Positions 27,950-35,902 of a stretch of 64,000 bases of DNA are shown piece after piece. The notes below the pieces were generated by a model. The model was not told the DNA's origin, ran no database searches, and worked only from the letters and a program-made list of their open reading frames with translations. Source of the DNA: Pseudotamlana agarivorans (GTDB taxonomy: Bacteria > Bacteroidota > Bacteroidia > Flavobacteriales > Flavobacteriaceae). Location of the stretch: positions 496,001 to 560,000 of the forward strand of contig NZ_LXEI01000001.1 in assembly GCF_001642835.1 (NCBI RefSeq). The letters are read 5' to 3'. Numbering within the stretch: position 1 is the stretch's first letter; each line of letters starts with the position of its first letter. The translations under genes and the position numbers were made by a program.

Positions 27950-28242
27950 ATATAATCTTGAATAATACCAATAAGGGTGTTAGCGTCTTGCTCGCCACTA
28001 TAACGCCATTTCATTTCGCCATCTTTGTAAATTATAAGCGTAGGCAAAGCCTTTATACGCAAAGCATCGGCAAGCGCTTTGTTTTTTTCAATATCAATTT
28101 TAATGACTTTCGCTTTATCTCCTAAAGCAGCAGCCACATCTCTAAGTGTGAGATTCATGGATTCTGATTGCGAATGCCATTCGGTATAAAAATCTAATAA
28201 TACCGGAATATTCACATCTATAAGGTCCCCAAATTTTGACAT
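27946..28242 (-). CDS. Thioredoxin-fold protein lacking the CxxC active site
   Basis: 98 residues from the ATG at 28242 (MSKFGDLID); an ATG at 28290 would add 16 residues. The thioredoxin fold is clear: IPVLLDFYTEWHSQSESM, then KVIKIDIEKNKALADALRIK, then ALPTLIIYKDGEMKWRYSG with the cis-Pro. However the WCGPC motif reads WHSQS, so both catalytic cysteines are absent and the protein cannot do dithiol-disulfide exchange. It may act as a binding or chaperone-like protein. Convergent with the polysaccharide deacetylase gene, overlapping it by 4 bp. Confidence 0.82.
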   Translation of the reverse strand: MSKFGDLIDVNIPVLLDFYTEWHSQSESMNLTLRDVAAALGDKAKVIKIDIEKNKALADALRIKALPTLIIYKDGEMKWRYSGEQDANTLIGIIQDYI

Positions 28243-28290
28243 ACTATGTAGTTTATTTTTGAAACACACTTTTAAAAGTTCCGTTTGCAT

Positions 28291-28698
28291 GTCGTTTAAA
28301 TACCACCTGAATACGGACTATTAATTATAAGTGCATTAGTATAAAAATACGCAATTTCTAGTCAATTGCAACTTTTATATGGAATCATTACTTCTAACTT
28401 ATGTATAACATAGTTCATTTTTTTCATTGATAAAAAAACGAACCAAAAAAATCTAGGCTTACGAACCTTTATCTAAATTTTTTGTTCGACACCTAAATTT
28501 CAGGAACTCGCAATAAAAATTAGAACTAAATTATAAAATTCGTTTAGCTCAAACAGCCTGAAATTTCACGGTGTTTTCACTTCAAATTTCACGATAAATT
28601 TTCGATAGGCCATAAAATCACGTTTCATCACAAATAATTCTTAGAACAATAAATCAGATAAATCCTTAACAAATTCAGTTAAACTCAATTACAGGGAA
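28291..28698. other. 408-bp gene-free gap with palindromic sequence
   Basis: No convincing coding frame. It holds an imperfect inverted repeat, CGAACCAAAAAAATCTAG (28439-28456) with CTAAATTTTTTGTTCG (28473-28488), overlapping the dispersed palindrome at 28413-28443, and a direct repeat of AAATTTCACG (about 28560 and 28586). AT-rich; looks like remnants of small repeat elements. Confidence 0.5.
28413..28443. repeat. 31-bp dispersed palindrome, copy 1
   Basis: Ends GTTC...GAAC with A/T-rich arms. It matches the copy at 30042-30072 at 28 of 31 positions. The two copies flank the metallophosphoesterase gene. Confidence 0.6.
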
Positions 28699-29934
28699 TT
28701 ATGCTTCGGCCTGACCCTTTTTTAGTTCAATAACCGTTATTTCAGGCCAAATGCCCACACGTCCTGGAAATGCCAGATATCCAAATCCGCGATTCACGTT
28801 AATAAATTGGTCTTTCTCTTTGTAGATACCCGCCCAATATTTGTAACGCCATTTTACAGGACTCCATTTAAACCAGCCCGGAATTTCAATACCAAACTGC
28901 ATCCCATGGGTATGTCCGCTTAAGGTTAAGTGGTAGTGGTAATCGTCATCAATCACTTGTTTTTCCCAATGCGTAGGGTCATGACTCATTAATATTTTAA
29001 AATCGTCGGCATCAACAAATTGGGAAGCCTTTTTTAAATCGCCAGCCTGCTTAAAACCACCAATTCCCCAGTTTTCAACACCCACCAGGGCAATACGTTC
29101 ACCATTTTTCTCTAAAAACTTGGTTTCATTCAGCAGCATATTAAAGCCCATTTCCTTTTGAATAGCCTTTAAGTCGTCTAAGTTTTTCTTTTGTGCTTCA
29201 GCAGAATCCCATTTCACATAATCACCATAATCATGATTTCCTAAAACAGAATACAAGCCGTCTTTCGCTTTTAGTCGTCCGAAAACAGATTTATAGGGTA
29301 TGAGTTCTTCGGCTTTATTATTCACCATATCGCCTGTGAAGAGAATCACATCACTATCCTGTTCATTAATTAAATCGACTGCATATTCCACCTTTTCCAT
29401 ATCATCAAAACTTCCCGAATGAATATCACTTAGTTGGGTGAGCTTATAACCATCGAAAGCCTCTGGAAGGTCTTCAAAATACATGGTGTATTTTAAAACT
29501 TTGTAATTGTATCGTCCTTTATATATCCCATAAATAATAGACGCAAAAGGAATGGCAGCAAGGCCCAAGGCTATTTTACTTATAAATTGGCGACGCGAAG
29601 ACATATACTGTCTATTGTCACTTTGTCCTTCTGTAAAATATCTGTAAATGGCTTGAGGTACTCGAAAAACATCTTCGAGAAGCATCACACCAACTACCAA
29701 AATAAGCGGTACAGCCACGGCTATTAAAAACCCAACTGCATAACCATGAGTATGTGAAAACCCATCGCTACGATTAAAACCATAAAACTGAAAAACGAAG
29801 TTACCAAGTACAAAAAGGGTAATCACCCAATATAAAGCAAGAAGTATATTATTTTTTGTAACGGTTCTAAACGCCTGAAAAGCATAATAATCGGCCACTA
29901 AAAAAATAACAATAAAAATAATCCAACGTATCAT
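28699..29934 (-). CDS. Membrane-anchored metallophosphoesterase
   Basis: 411 residues. The first 115 hold three or four membrane helices (starting MIRWIIFIVIFLVADYYAFQ-like) followed by a linker with SSRRQFISKIALGLAAIPFA (about 118-137), a twin-arginine-like motif ahead of another hydrophobic stretch. The rest is a calcineurin-like phosphoesterase with all metal motifs: LTQLSDIHSG, LFTGDMVNN, SVLGNHDYGDY, LMSHDPTHW and LSGHTHGMQFG. Relatives of the YaeI/YkuE type act on membrane-linked phosphodiesters such as UDP-diacylglucosamine, but the substrate here is unknown. Isolated gene, flanked by the two copies of a 31-bp palindrome. Confidence 0.9.
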   Translation of the reverse strand: MIRWIIFIVIFLVADYYAFQAFRTVTKNNILLALYWVITLFVLGNFVFQFYGFNRSDGFSHTHGYAVGFLIAVAVPLILVVGVMLLEDVFRVPQAIYRYFTEGQSDNRQYMSSRRQFISKIALGLAAIPFASIIYGIYKGRYNYKVLKYTMYFEDLPEAFDGYKLTQLSDIHSGSFDDMEKVEYAVDLINEQDSDVILFTGDMVNNKAEELIPYKSVFGRLKAKDGLYSVLGNHDYGDYVKWDSAEAQKKNLDDLKAIQKEMGFNMLLNETKFLEKNGERIALVGVENWGIGGFKQAGDLKKASQFVDADDFKILMSHDPTHWEKQVIDDDYHYHLTLSGHTHGMQFGIEIPGWFKWSPVKWRYKYWAGIYKEKDQFINVNRGFGYLAFPGRVGIWPEITVIELKKGQAEA

Positions 29935-30041
29935 TTTAAATTTTTGCTAAAGATAGTCGTATTATAAGGGAATAGTTAACGAAGGTTTTTTTATTTAACG
30001 AATCGTTAAGAATTAACATGTTTTATTTGAATGATTCTGTT

Positions 30042-30072
30042 GTTCATTTTTTTAATTGATGAAAATACGAAC
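30042..30072. repeat. 31-bp dispersed palindrome, copy 2
   Basis: Partner of 28413-28443 with three mismatches. It ends 13 bp before the -7 box of the vapBC-like operon. Confidence 0.6.
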
Positions 30073-30085
30073 AAACGAAAATCAC

Positions 30086-30093
30086 TATATTTG
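30086..30093 (+). promoter_or_regulatory. Candidate -7 box for the vapBC-like operon
   Basis: TATATTTG, matching TAnnTTTG, 16 bp before the antitoxin ATG. The 31-bp palindrome lies in the -33 region just upstream and could carry an operator, an inference. Confidence 0.5.
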
Positions 30094-30109
30094 ATAAAAA
30101 TAGCAAATA

Positions 30110-30349
30110 ATGACAGTAGCTGAAAAATATATAATTGAAACTTATTCTAATCTTTTTGAGGGATTAAACTCAATTAGTAAAATTGAATTGCTTGAAAAAC
30201 TTGCTAAATCTTTAAAAAGAGAAAGAAAAAGTAGCGATACAGATTTCTTTAAATCTTTTGGAGCTTTCGGTTCTGAAAAATCTGCTGAACAAATCACTAA
30301 AGAAATCAAAGATAGCAGGAAATTTAACAGAGAAGATTTGAAATTATAA
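30110..30349 (+). CDS. Putative antitoxin of a VapBC-like pair
   Basis: 79 residues with no strong family match. It is helical and basic in the middle (SLKRERKSSDTDFF), with a C-terminal segment GSEKSAEQITKEIKDSRKF that resembles the toxin-binding tail of small VapB-type antitoxins. The assignment rests on size and on its position 6 bp upstream of a PIN-domain toxin gene. A -7 box precedes it, so it is the first gene of a two-gene operon. DNA-binding type is not evident. Confidence 0.7.
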   Translation: MTVAEKYIIETYSNLFEGLNSISKIELLEKLAKSLKRERKSSDTDFFKSFGAFGSEKSAEQITKEIKDSRKFNREDLKL

Positions 30350-30355
30350 CGAGAT

Positions 30356-30757
30356 ATGCAGTATTTGTTAGACACCAATATTTGCGTATTTTTTCTTCGA
30401 GGAAAATTAAACCTTGACTCGATAATAAGAGAAAAAGGAACTAAAAACTGTTTTATTTCAGAATTAACTGTTTTCGAACTTAAATACGGTGCTGAAAACA
30501 GCGAAAACCCAAAAAAATCACACAATGCTGTTAGTAAATTTATTAAAGGGCTATCAATTATTCCAATTTATGGAATTGTAGACAAATATGCTGAAGAAAA
30601 AGTTCGTCTAAGGAAAAACGGAACGCCTATGCACGATGAATTTGATTTAATGATTGGAATATCAGCCATCGAAAACAATCTGACTTTAGTAACCGACAAC
30701 ATAAAAGACTTTAAATATTTAAACAATCTAAAAATTGAAAATTGGTTTAAAAGATAA
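30356..30757 (+). CDS. vapC: VapC-like PIN-domain toxin
   Basis: 133-residue predicted ribonuclease. The PIN active-site acids are present: QYLLDTNICVFFLRG (Asp 6), ISELTVFELKYGAE (Glu about 43), and HDEFDLMIGISAIENNLTLVTDN (Asp/Glu about 96-119). Family VapC enzymes cleave specific tRNA or rRNA sites and are held in check by the upstream antitoxin. It forms a two-gene operon with the small gene at 30110 and lies between a metallophosphoesterase and polA, in a region with palindromic repeats, typical of a mobile accessory insert. Confidence 0.88.
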   Translation: MQYLLDTNICVFFLRGKLNLDSIIREKGTKNCFISELTVFELKYGAENSENPKKSHNAVSKFIKGLSIIPIYGIVDKYAEEKVRLRKNGTPMHDEFDLMIGISAIENNLTLVTDNIKDFKYLNNLKIENWFKR

Positions 30758-30967
30758 AAAGTATTACCGTCAACAATCCCAATAGACATTTTCTTTTATC
30801 AACTACTTTTGGAAATCCAAATTCATTGAAAAACTTGATTTATATTTAAATAAGCATCTCTATCCTATCAAAAAAAGAATTTAGATTTTATCCATTACAA
30901 AGCCATAAAAAACCCCAACCTTAGCAAAGCAAGGTATTATATTTCTCAAATTAAGCCTAAGTTTTCG

Positions 30968-30975
30968 TAGTTTTG
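30968..30975 (+). promoter_or_regulatory. Candidate -7 box for polA
   Basis: TAGTTTTG, matching TAnnTTTG, 22 bp before the polA ATG; TTTC lies at about the -33 position (30942-30945). Confidence 0.5.
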
Positions 30976-30997
30976 ACTTTCTATCAAAACAAATACA

Positions 30998-33895
30998 ATG
31001 TCCGATCAAAAACGTCTTTTTTTAGTCGATGCTTATGCATTAATTTTCCGTGGTTATTATGCTTTTATAAAGAATCCAAGAATCAATTCTAAGGGTGAAG
31101 ACACCTCGGCTATTATGGGGTTTATGAACTCTTTATTAGATGTAATAAAGCGTGAACGCCCAGATCATTTAGCCGTTTGTTTTGATAAAGGCGGCAGCGC
31201 CGATCGTGTTGAAATGTTCGAGGCTTACAAAGCCAATCGTGATGAAACACCCGAAGGCATAAAAACAGCTGTGCCATACATTTACGAGATTTTAAAAGCC
31301 ATGCACATTCCTATCATGGTTAAGAACGGTTATGAAGCCGATGATGTGATTGGAACCCTTTCCCGTCAAGCGGAAAAAGAAGGTTACAAAACCTACATGG
31401 TAACTCCCGATAAAGATTTTGCCCAGTTAGTAACCGAAAATATTTTTATGTACCGCCCTGTTTTTGGTGGCGGTTACGAAACTTGGGGCATTCCTGAGGT
31501 GAAAGCCAAGTTTGAAGTGGAAGATCCTATGCAGGTGATCGATTTCCTCGGTATGATGGGTGATGCCAGTGATAATATTCCTGGACTTCCAGGTGTTGGC
31601 GAAAAAACAGCCAAAAAATTTATTGCTCAGTTTGGAAGCATGGAAGGTTTGCTTGCCAATACCGATCAGCTTAAAGGGAAGATGAAAGAAAAAGTTGAGG
31701 CTAACGGTGAATTGGGCTTGCTTTCTAAGAAACTCGCCACTATTATGCTGGACGTTCCTGTGGAATTTAATGCGGAAGACTTTGAAATGTCGGAACCTGA
31801 TATTCCAAAAGTGACCGAGATTTTCCAAGAATTAGAATTTAGACGCTTAATTGATAATTTCACCAAGACTTTTGCTGTTCAAGGGGTTTCGGGAACATCA
31901 ACCGAAACAACTAAAGCTTCAGAAGTAGCAGAAACCAAAGAAACGCCTAAAGAAGTAAAGGCTGCTGGAGCAGGACAATTCTCTTTGTTTGGAGCAGATC
32001 CTTCTTCCCTGTCTGCCGACCAGGCAGGCGCGGAAGCGACAACAACAAACACTTTTGAGCGCAAAAACATAGTAAACACCCCACATTTTTACCAAAGTGT
32101 CGCTTCGGGCATGGCCACCAAATTGTTTATTAAAAATTTATTGAACCAAACCAGTGTGTGTTTTGATACCGAAACCACAGGGTTAAATCCGTTATCGGCC
32201 GAATTGGTAGGCATTGCATTTTCATGGGAAGTGGGCAAAGGCTTTTACTTACCGTTTCCGGAAAACAGAGATGAGGCTCAAGAATTGATAGAACAATTGC
32301 GTCCGTTTTTTGAAAATGAAGCCATCGAAAAAGTGGGTCAGAATTTAAAATACGACATTAAAGTTTTAGCCAAATACAACATTTCGGTAAAAGGCAAATT
32401 GTTTGATACCATGCTCGCGCATTATTTAATTAATGCCGATATGCGTCATAATATGGATGTTTTAGCCGAAACCTATTTGAATTACACGCCAGTTTCTATT
32501 GAAGCTTTAATTGGGAAGCCTGCCCGCTCGGCAGGCGGGAAAGGAAAAAATCAGTTGTCGATGCGCGACGTCGATTTGGAAAAACTAACCGAATACGCCG
32601 TTGAAGATGCCGATATTACGCTACAGCTTAAAGAACATTTTAAAAATGAATTGGGCGAGGCAAATACCCAAACCTTATTTGATGATATTGAAATTCCGCT
32701 ACTTCGCGTATTGGCAGCTATGGAATTGGAAGGCATTAATTTAGATAAGGCCTTTTTAAACAGCCTTTCGGAGCAACTTAATAGTGACATCGCTACCCTA
32801 GAAACCCGTATTTATGAAACGGCTGGCGAGACCTTTAACATTGCATCACCAAAACAATTGGGTGTGGTGCTTTTCGAAAAACTGAAACTGGTAGACAAGC
32901 CTAAAAAAACCAAAACGGGACAGTATAAAACGGGTGAAGACATCTTAAGTTATTTAGCCAAAGAGCACCCTATTGTTCAGGATATATTAGACTTTAGAGG
33001 TTTATCGAAATTAAAAAGCACTTATGTAGATGCTTTACCAAATCAAATTGATGAAGTTACGGCACGCGTGCACACCGATTATATGCAAACGGTAGCTGCG
33101 ACAGGGCGTTTGAGCAGTAACAACCCAAATTTGCAAAACATCCCAATTCGTACCGAACGTGGCCGACAAGTTAGAAAGGCTTTTATCCCGCGAAACGAAG
33201 ATTATATTTTACTAGCTGCCGATTACTCGCAAATAGAACTGCGTATTATCGCCGCTTTAAGTAAGGAAGAAACCATGATTTCGGCATTTAAAAATGGTGA
33301 GGATATTCATGCTTCAACCGCTTCTAAAGTTTTTAATGTGCCTTTAGAAGAAGTAACTCGCGAACAGCGTAGCCATGCTAAAACGGTTAATTTTGGTATT
33401 ATTTATGGCGTTTCGGCATTCGGACTAAGCAATCAAACCGATTTATCTCGTGGAGAAGCCAAAGAGCTTATAGACACCTATTACGAAACCTACCCGAAGC
33501 TTCGCGCTTACATTAGCGAACAGGTAGATTTTGCTCGCGATAACGGCTATGTGCAAACCCTTTTAGGGCGTCGTCGTTATTTAAAAGATATCAACTCTAG
33601 AAATGCCGTAGTTCGAGGCGCAGCAGAACGTAATGCCGTGAACGCTCCCATACAAGGTAGTGCCGCCGATATTATAAAAATCGCCATGATTAACATCTAT
33701 AATAAGCTGGAAGCTGGAAATTATAAAACTAAAATGCTCCTACAAGTGCATGATGAATTGGTGTTTGATGTTTATAAACCAGAACTGGAAACCATAAAAG
33801 CTTTAGTAAAAACAGAGATGGAGAGTGCTTATACTTTAGAAGTTCCGCTTGATGTGGAATTGGGTACTGGTCGTGATTGGTTGGAGGCGCATTAG
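30998..33895 (+). CDS. polA: DNA polymerase I
   Basis: Repair polymerase that also removes RNA primers. 965 residues, three domains. 5' nuclease (1-290): LVDAYALIFRGYYAF, KANRDETPEGI, YEADDVIGTLSRQ, DASDNIPGLPGVGEKTA. 3'-5' proofreading domain with active residues kept: CFDTETTGLNPL, QNLKYDIKVLAKY and YAVEDADITLQL. Polymerase: LAADYSQIELRIIAAL (motif A), RSHAKTVNFGIIYGVSAFG (motif B), QVHDELVFDV (motif C). Two 21-bp GC-rich palindromes are inserted in frame: one in the linker near residue 340 (encoding PSSLSADQAGAE) and one near residue 509 (IGKPARSAGGKGKN), each adding 7 residues. Monocistronic. Confidence 0.97.
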   Translation: MSDQKRLFLVDAYALIFRGYYAFIKNPRINSKGEDTSAIMGFMNSLLDVIKRERPDHLAVCFDKGGSADRVEMFEAYKANRDETPEGIKTAVPYIYEILKAMHIPIMVKNGYEADDVIGTLSRQAEKEGYKTYMVTPDKDFAQLVTENIFMYRPVFGGGYETWGIPEVKAKFEVEDPMQVIDFLGMMGDASDNIPGLPGVGEKTAKKFIAQFGSMEGLLANTDQLKGKMKEKVEANGELGLLSKKLATIMLDVPVEFNAEDFEMSEPDIPKVTEIFQELEFRRLIDNFTKTFAVQGVSGTSTETTKASEVAETKETPKEVKAAGAGQFSLFGADPSSLSADQAGAEATTTNTFERKNIVNTPHFYQSVASGMATKLFIKNLLNQTSVCFDTETTGLNPLSAELVGIAFSWEVGKGFYLPFPENRDEAQELIEQLRPFFENEAIEKVGQNLKYDIKVLAKYNISVKGKLFDTMLAHYLINADMRHNMDVLAETYLNYTPVSIEALIGKPARSAGGKGKNQLSMRDVDLEKLTEYAVEDADITLQLKEHFKNELGEANTQTLFDDIEIPLLRVLAAMELEGINLDKAFLNSLSEQLNSDIATLETRIYETAGETFNIASPKQLGVVLFEKLKLVDKPKKTKTGQYKTGEDILSYLAKEHPIVQDILDFRGLSKLKSTYVDALPNQIDEVTARVHTDYMQTVAATGRLSSNNPNLQNIPIRTERGRQVRKAFIPRNEDYILLAADYSQIELRIIAALSKEETMISAFKNGEDIHASTASKVFNVPLEEVTREQRSHAKTVNFGIIYGVSAFGLSNQTDLSRGEAKELIDTYYETYPKLRAYISEQVDFARDNGYVQTLLGRRRYLKDINSRNAVVRGAAERNAVNAPIQGSAADIIKIAMINIYNKLEAGNYKTKMLLQVHDELVFDVYKPELETIKALVKTEMESAYTLEVPLDVELGTGRDWLEAH
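32008..32028. repeat. In-frame 21-bp palindrome in polA, copy A
   Basis: GC-rich element with arms of 8 bp (CCTGTCTG and CAGGCAGG, one wobble) around CCGAC, in the linker between the nuclease and proofreading domains of polA. Length 21 keeps the frame. Related to 32520-32540 at 14 of 21 positions. Confidence 0.65.
32520..32540. repeat. In-frame 21-bp palindrome in polA, copy B
   Basis: GC-rich element with arms CCTGCCCGC and GCAGGCGGG (two non-Watson-Crick positions) and a 3-bp centre. It adds seven codons (PARSAGG) inside the conserved IGKKGKNQLSM-type stretch of the proofreading domain. Confidence 0.7.
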
Positions 33896-33953
33896 AAGCG
33901 AATACAATTTTTCGTTATTAATTTAATATGATTAATTAAAAAAAGTAAAGAAT

Positions 33954-35852
33954 ATGCTATTCGATGAAGTAAGTCTTGAACATATAAATAAAGCAGTCGA
34001 TCACCTAAATAAAAAAGGTCTCCCTGACGAATTTAGCACTTCTAAATTTTATGACGTAAAAATCGATGGAGTTTTATATCCACCAAAACCTATAATGGCA
34101 ATTGCAAATTATTACGCTACGGGAAAGACTGTTGGGAATTATTTTTCTGGAGGTAAAAACACTCCTTGTTTTGCGGCATATAAGCGATTAGGCATTGAAA
34201 TAGTAACAAAACCAGATCATATTGATTCGTCTAAAGCTTTTGAAATTGTACATCAATTTTTAGAACAGGCTAAAACTGACAATTTAAAAACGAAACATTA
34301 TCTAAAATTCTACAAAAACACAAAGGTAAAAGTAAGTTTTGGTCAAGGAAATACTGCAAAAATACCCTGGATTTCATTTTTAAAAGAACCTTTTACGACT
34401 AGCGATGGCATCTATCCTGTTTATTTATTCTACAAAAGCATAAACAAGTTAATTCTTGCCTATGGTAGAAGTGAAACGAATAAACCGATTATTGAATGGA
34501 ATATTCATAATTCTAAAAGTATATCCGAATATTTTAAAGAAAATAATTATGGAACCCCAGATAGATATGGTGATTCACATATTTTCAAAGTCTATGAAGT
34601 AAACAATTTACCTGACGAAAAAGAACTAAATCATGATTTAGACGAAATCATTGAAAAATATTCTCAAATAGAAACTAAAGAATCTAAAATTGAAATAAGT
34701 ATACAATCAGAGGAATTTGATTTAAAGTTATTCGAAGAATCCTGTAAATCTTCAGGTTTAAATTACAAACCAGAACTAATAACTAGATACATTGCATCAT
34801 TAGCAACAAAGCCATTTGTACTATTAAGTGGTTTATCTGGTTCAGGAAAAACTAAATTAGCCCAAGCATTTGCTCAATGGATTTCGGAAGATAATACCCA
34901 ATATTGTATTGTACCAGTTGGAGCAGATTGGACTAACAGGGAACCTCTTCTAGGTTATATAAATGCACTGAATAACGAAGAATATATATTACCCGAAAAT
35001 GGCGCTTTAAAATTACTTTTAAAAGCTAATAAAGAAGAAAACGCAAATAGACCCTATTTTCTAATTTTAGATGAAATGAACTTAAGTCATGTAGAACGCT
35101 ATTTTGCAGACTTTTTAAGTGTTATGGAATCTAAGGCTAAGTTTAAACTTCATAGTTCTGAAACCTCTTTAATTGGAAATAATGGGATTAAAGTAGAAAA
35201 AGAATATAGTTGGCCAAAAAACTTATTTATTATTGGTACTGTTAATATAGATGAAACCACGTATATGTTTAGCCCTAAAGTTTTAGACAGGGCTAATGTT
35301 ATAGAGTTTAGAGTAGATAAAGACGATATTGCTGATTTTTTAAAGACCCCTAAAGAAATAGATTTTACTACCTTAAATTATTCAGGTGCTGTAATGGGAG
35401 AAAGTTTTATAAACCTGGCTTCTAACAAAGATTTTCCTTCAATTGACACCGACTCTCCACTAAATACCAACTTAATCAGGTTTTTTGAAGAATTAAAGAA
35501 AACAGGAGCTGAGTTTGGCTATCGTACTGCTACGGAAATACACAGGCTTTACAACCAATTAACGGTTTTAGACAGCTCCATAAAAGAAACCACTAAAATA
35601 GACGTTGCCATTATGCAAAAGCTATTACCAAAATTGCATGGCTCTAGACGTAAGTTATGCCCTATTTTAGAAGTATTGGCGTCCTTTTGCGTTACAGAAA
35701 GAACAGATGTTTCAAAAGACTTTTTAAACAATAAGGAAACTGTAGTTTTTAAAGGAAATGTAAACGTAATATATCCTTTATCCTTAGAAAAAATTACTAG
35801 AATGTATAAAGGTGCCATAGACAATGGTTTTGCGAGCTACGCCGAAGCTTAA
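33954..35852 (+). CDS. McrB-type AAA+ GTPase with ScoMcrA-like head and DUF3578 domain
   Basis: Motor and target-recognition subunit of a type IV (McrBC-like) restriction system. 632 residues: a head domain (about 1-85; LYPPKPIMAIANYYATGK and FSGGKNTPCFAAYKRLG) resembling the N-terminal head of ScoMcrA; a DUF3578/MrcB-N domain (about 95-215; KVKVSFGQGNTAKIPWISFL, GIYPVYLFYKS, LAYGRSE); and an McrB AAA+ domain (about 285-520) with Walker A GLSGSGKT (293-300), Walker B FLILDEMNLS (369-378), and IGTVNIDETTYMFSPKVLDR. Type IV systems use GTP and restrict modified foreign DNA; the ligand here is unknown. Its stop is next to the DUF2357 nuclease gene. It follows polA by 58 bp with no visible promoter match. 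Confidence 0.85.
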   Translation: MLFDEVSLEHINKAVDHLNKKGLPDEFSTSKFYDVKIDGVLYPPKPIMAIANYYATGKTVGNYFSGGKNTPCFAAYKRLGIEIVTKPDHIDSSKAFEIVHQFLEQAKTDNLKTKHYLKFYKNTKVKVSFGQGNTAKIPWISFLKEPFTTSDGIYPVYLFYKSINKLILAYGRSETNKPIIEWNIHNSKSISEYFKENNYGTPDRYGDSHIFKVYEVNNLPDEKELNHDLDEIIEKYSQIETKESKIEISIQSEEFDLKLFEESCKSSGLNYKPELITRYIASLATKPFVLLSGLSGSGKTKLAQAFAQWISEDNTQYCIVPVGADWTNREPLLGYINALNNEEYILPENGALKLLLKANKEENANRPYFLILDEMNLSHVERYFADFLSVMESKAKFKLHSSETSLIGNNGIKVEKEYSWPKNLFIIGTVNIDETTYMFSPKVLDRANVIEFRVDKDDIADFLKTPKEIDFTTLNYSGAVMGESFINLASNKDFPSIDTDSPLNTNLIRFFEELKKTGAEFGYRTATEIHRLYNQLTVLDSSIKETTKIDVAIMQKLLPKLHGSRRKLCPILEVLASFCVTERTDVSKDFLNNKETVVFKGNVNVIYPLSLEKITRMYKGAIDNGFASYAEA

Positions 35853-35902
35853 TAGATGGAAAGAAAACAATCCATAGAAATTTATCTTATATAAAAGATG
35901 GT

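Noticed and set aside
28291-28698. CRISPR array or riboswitch in the gap upstream of the thioredoxin-like gene
   Set aside because: Only one direct repeat pair of about 10 bp and one imperfect palindrome; no periodic repeats or conserved switch motif.
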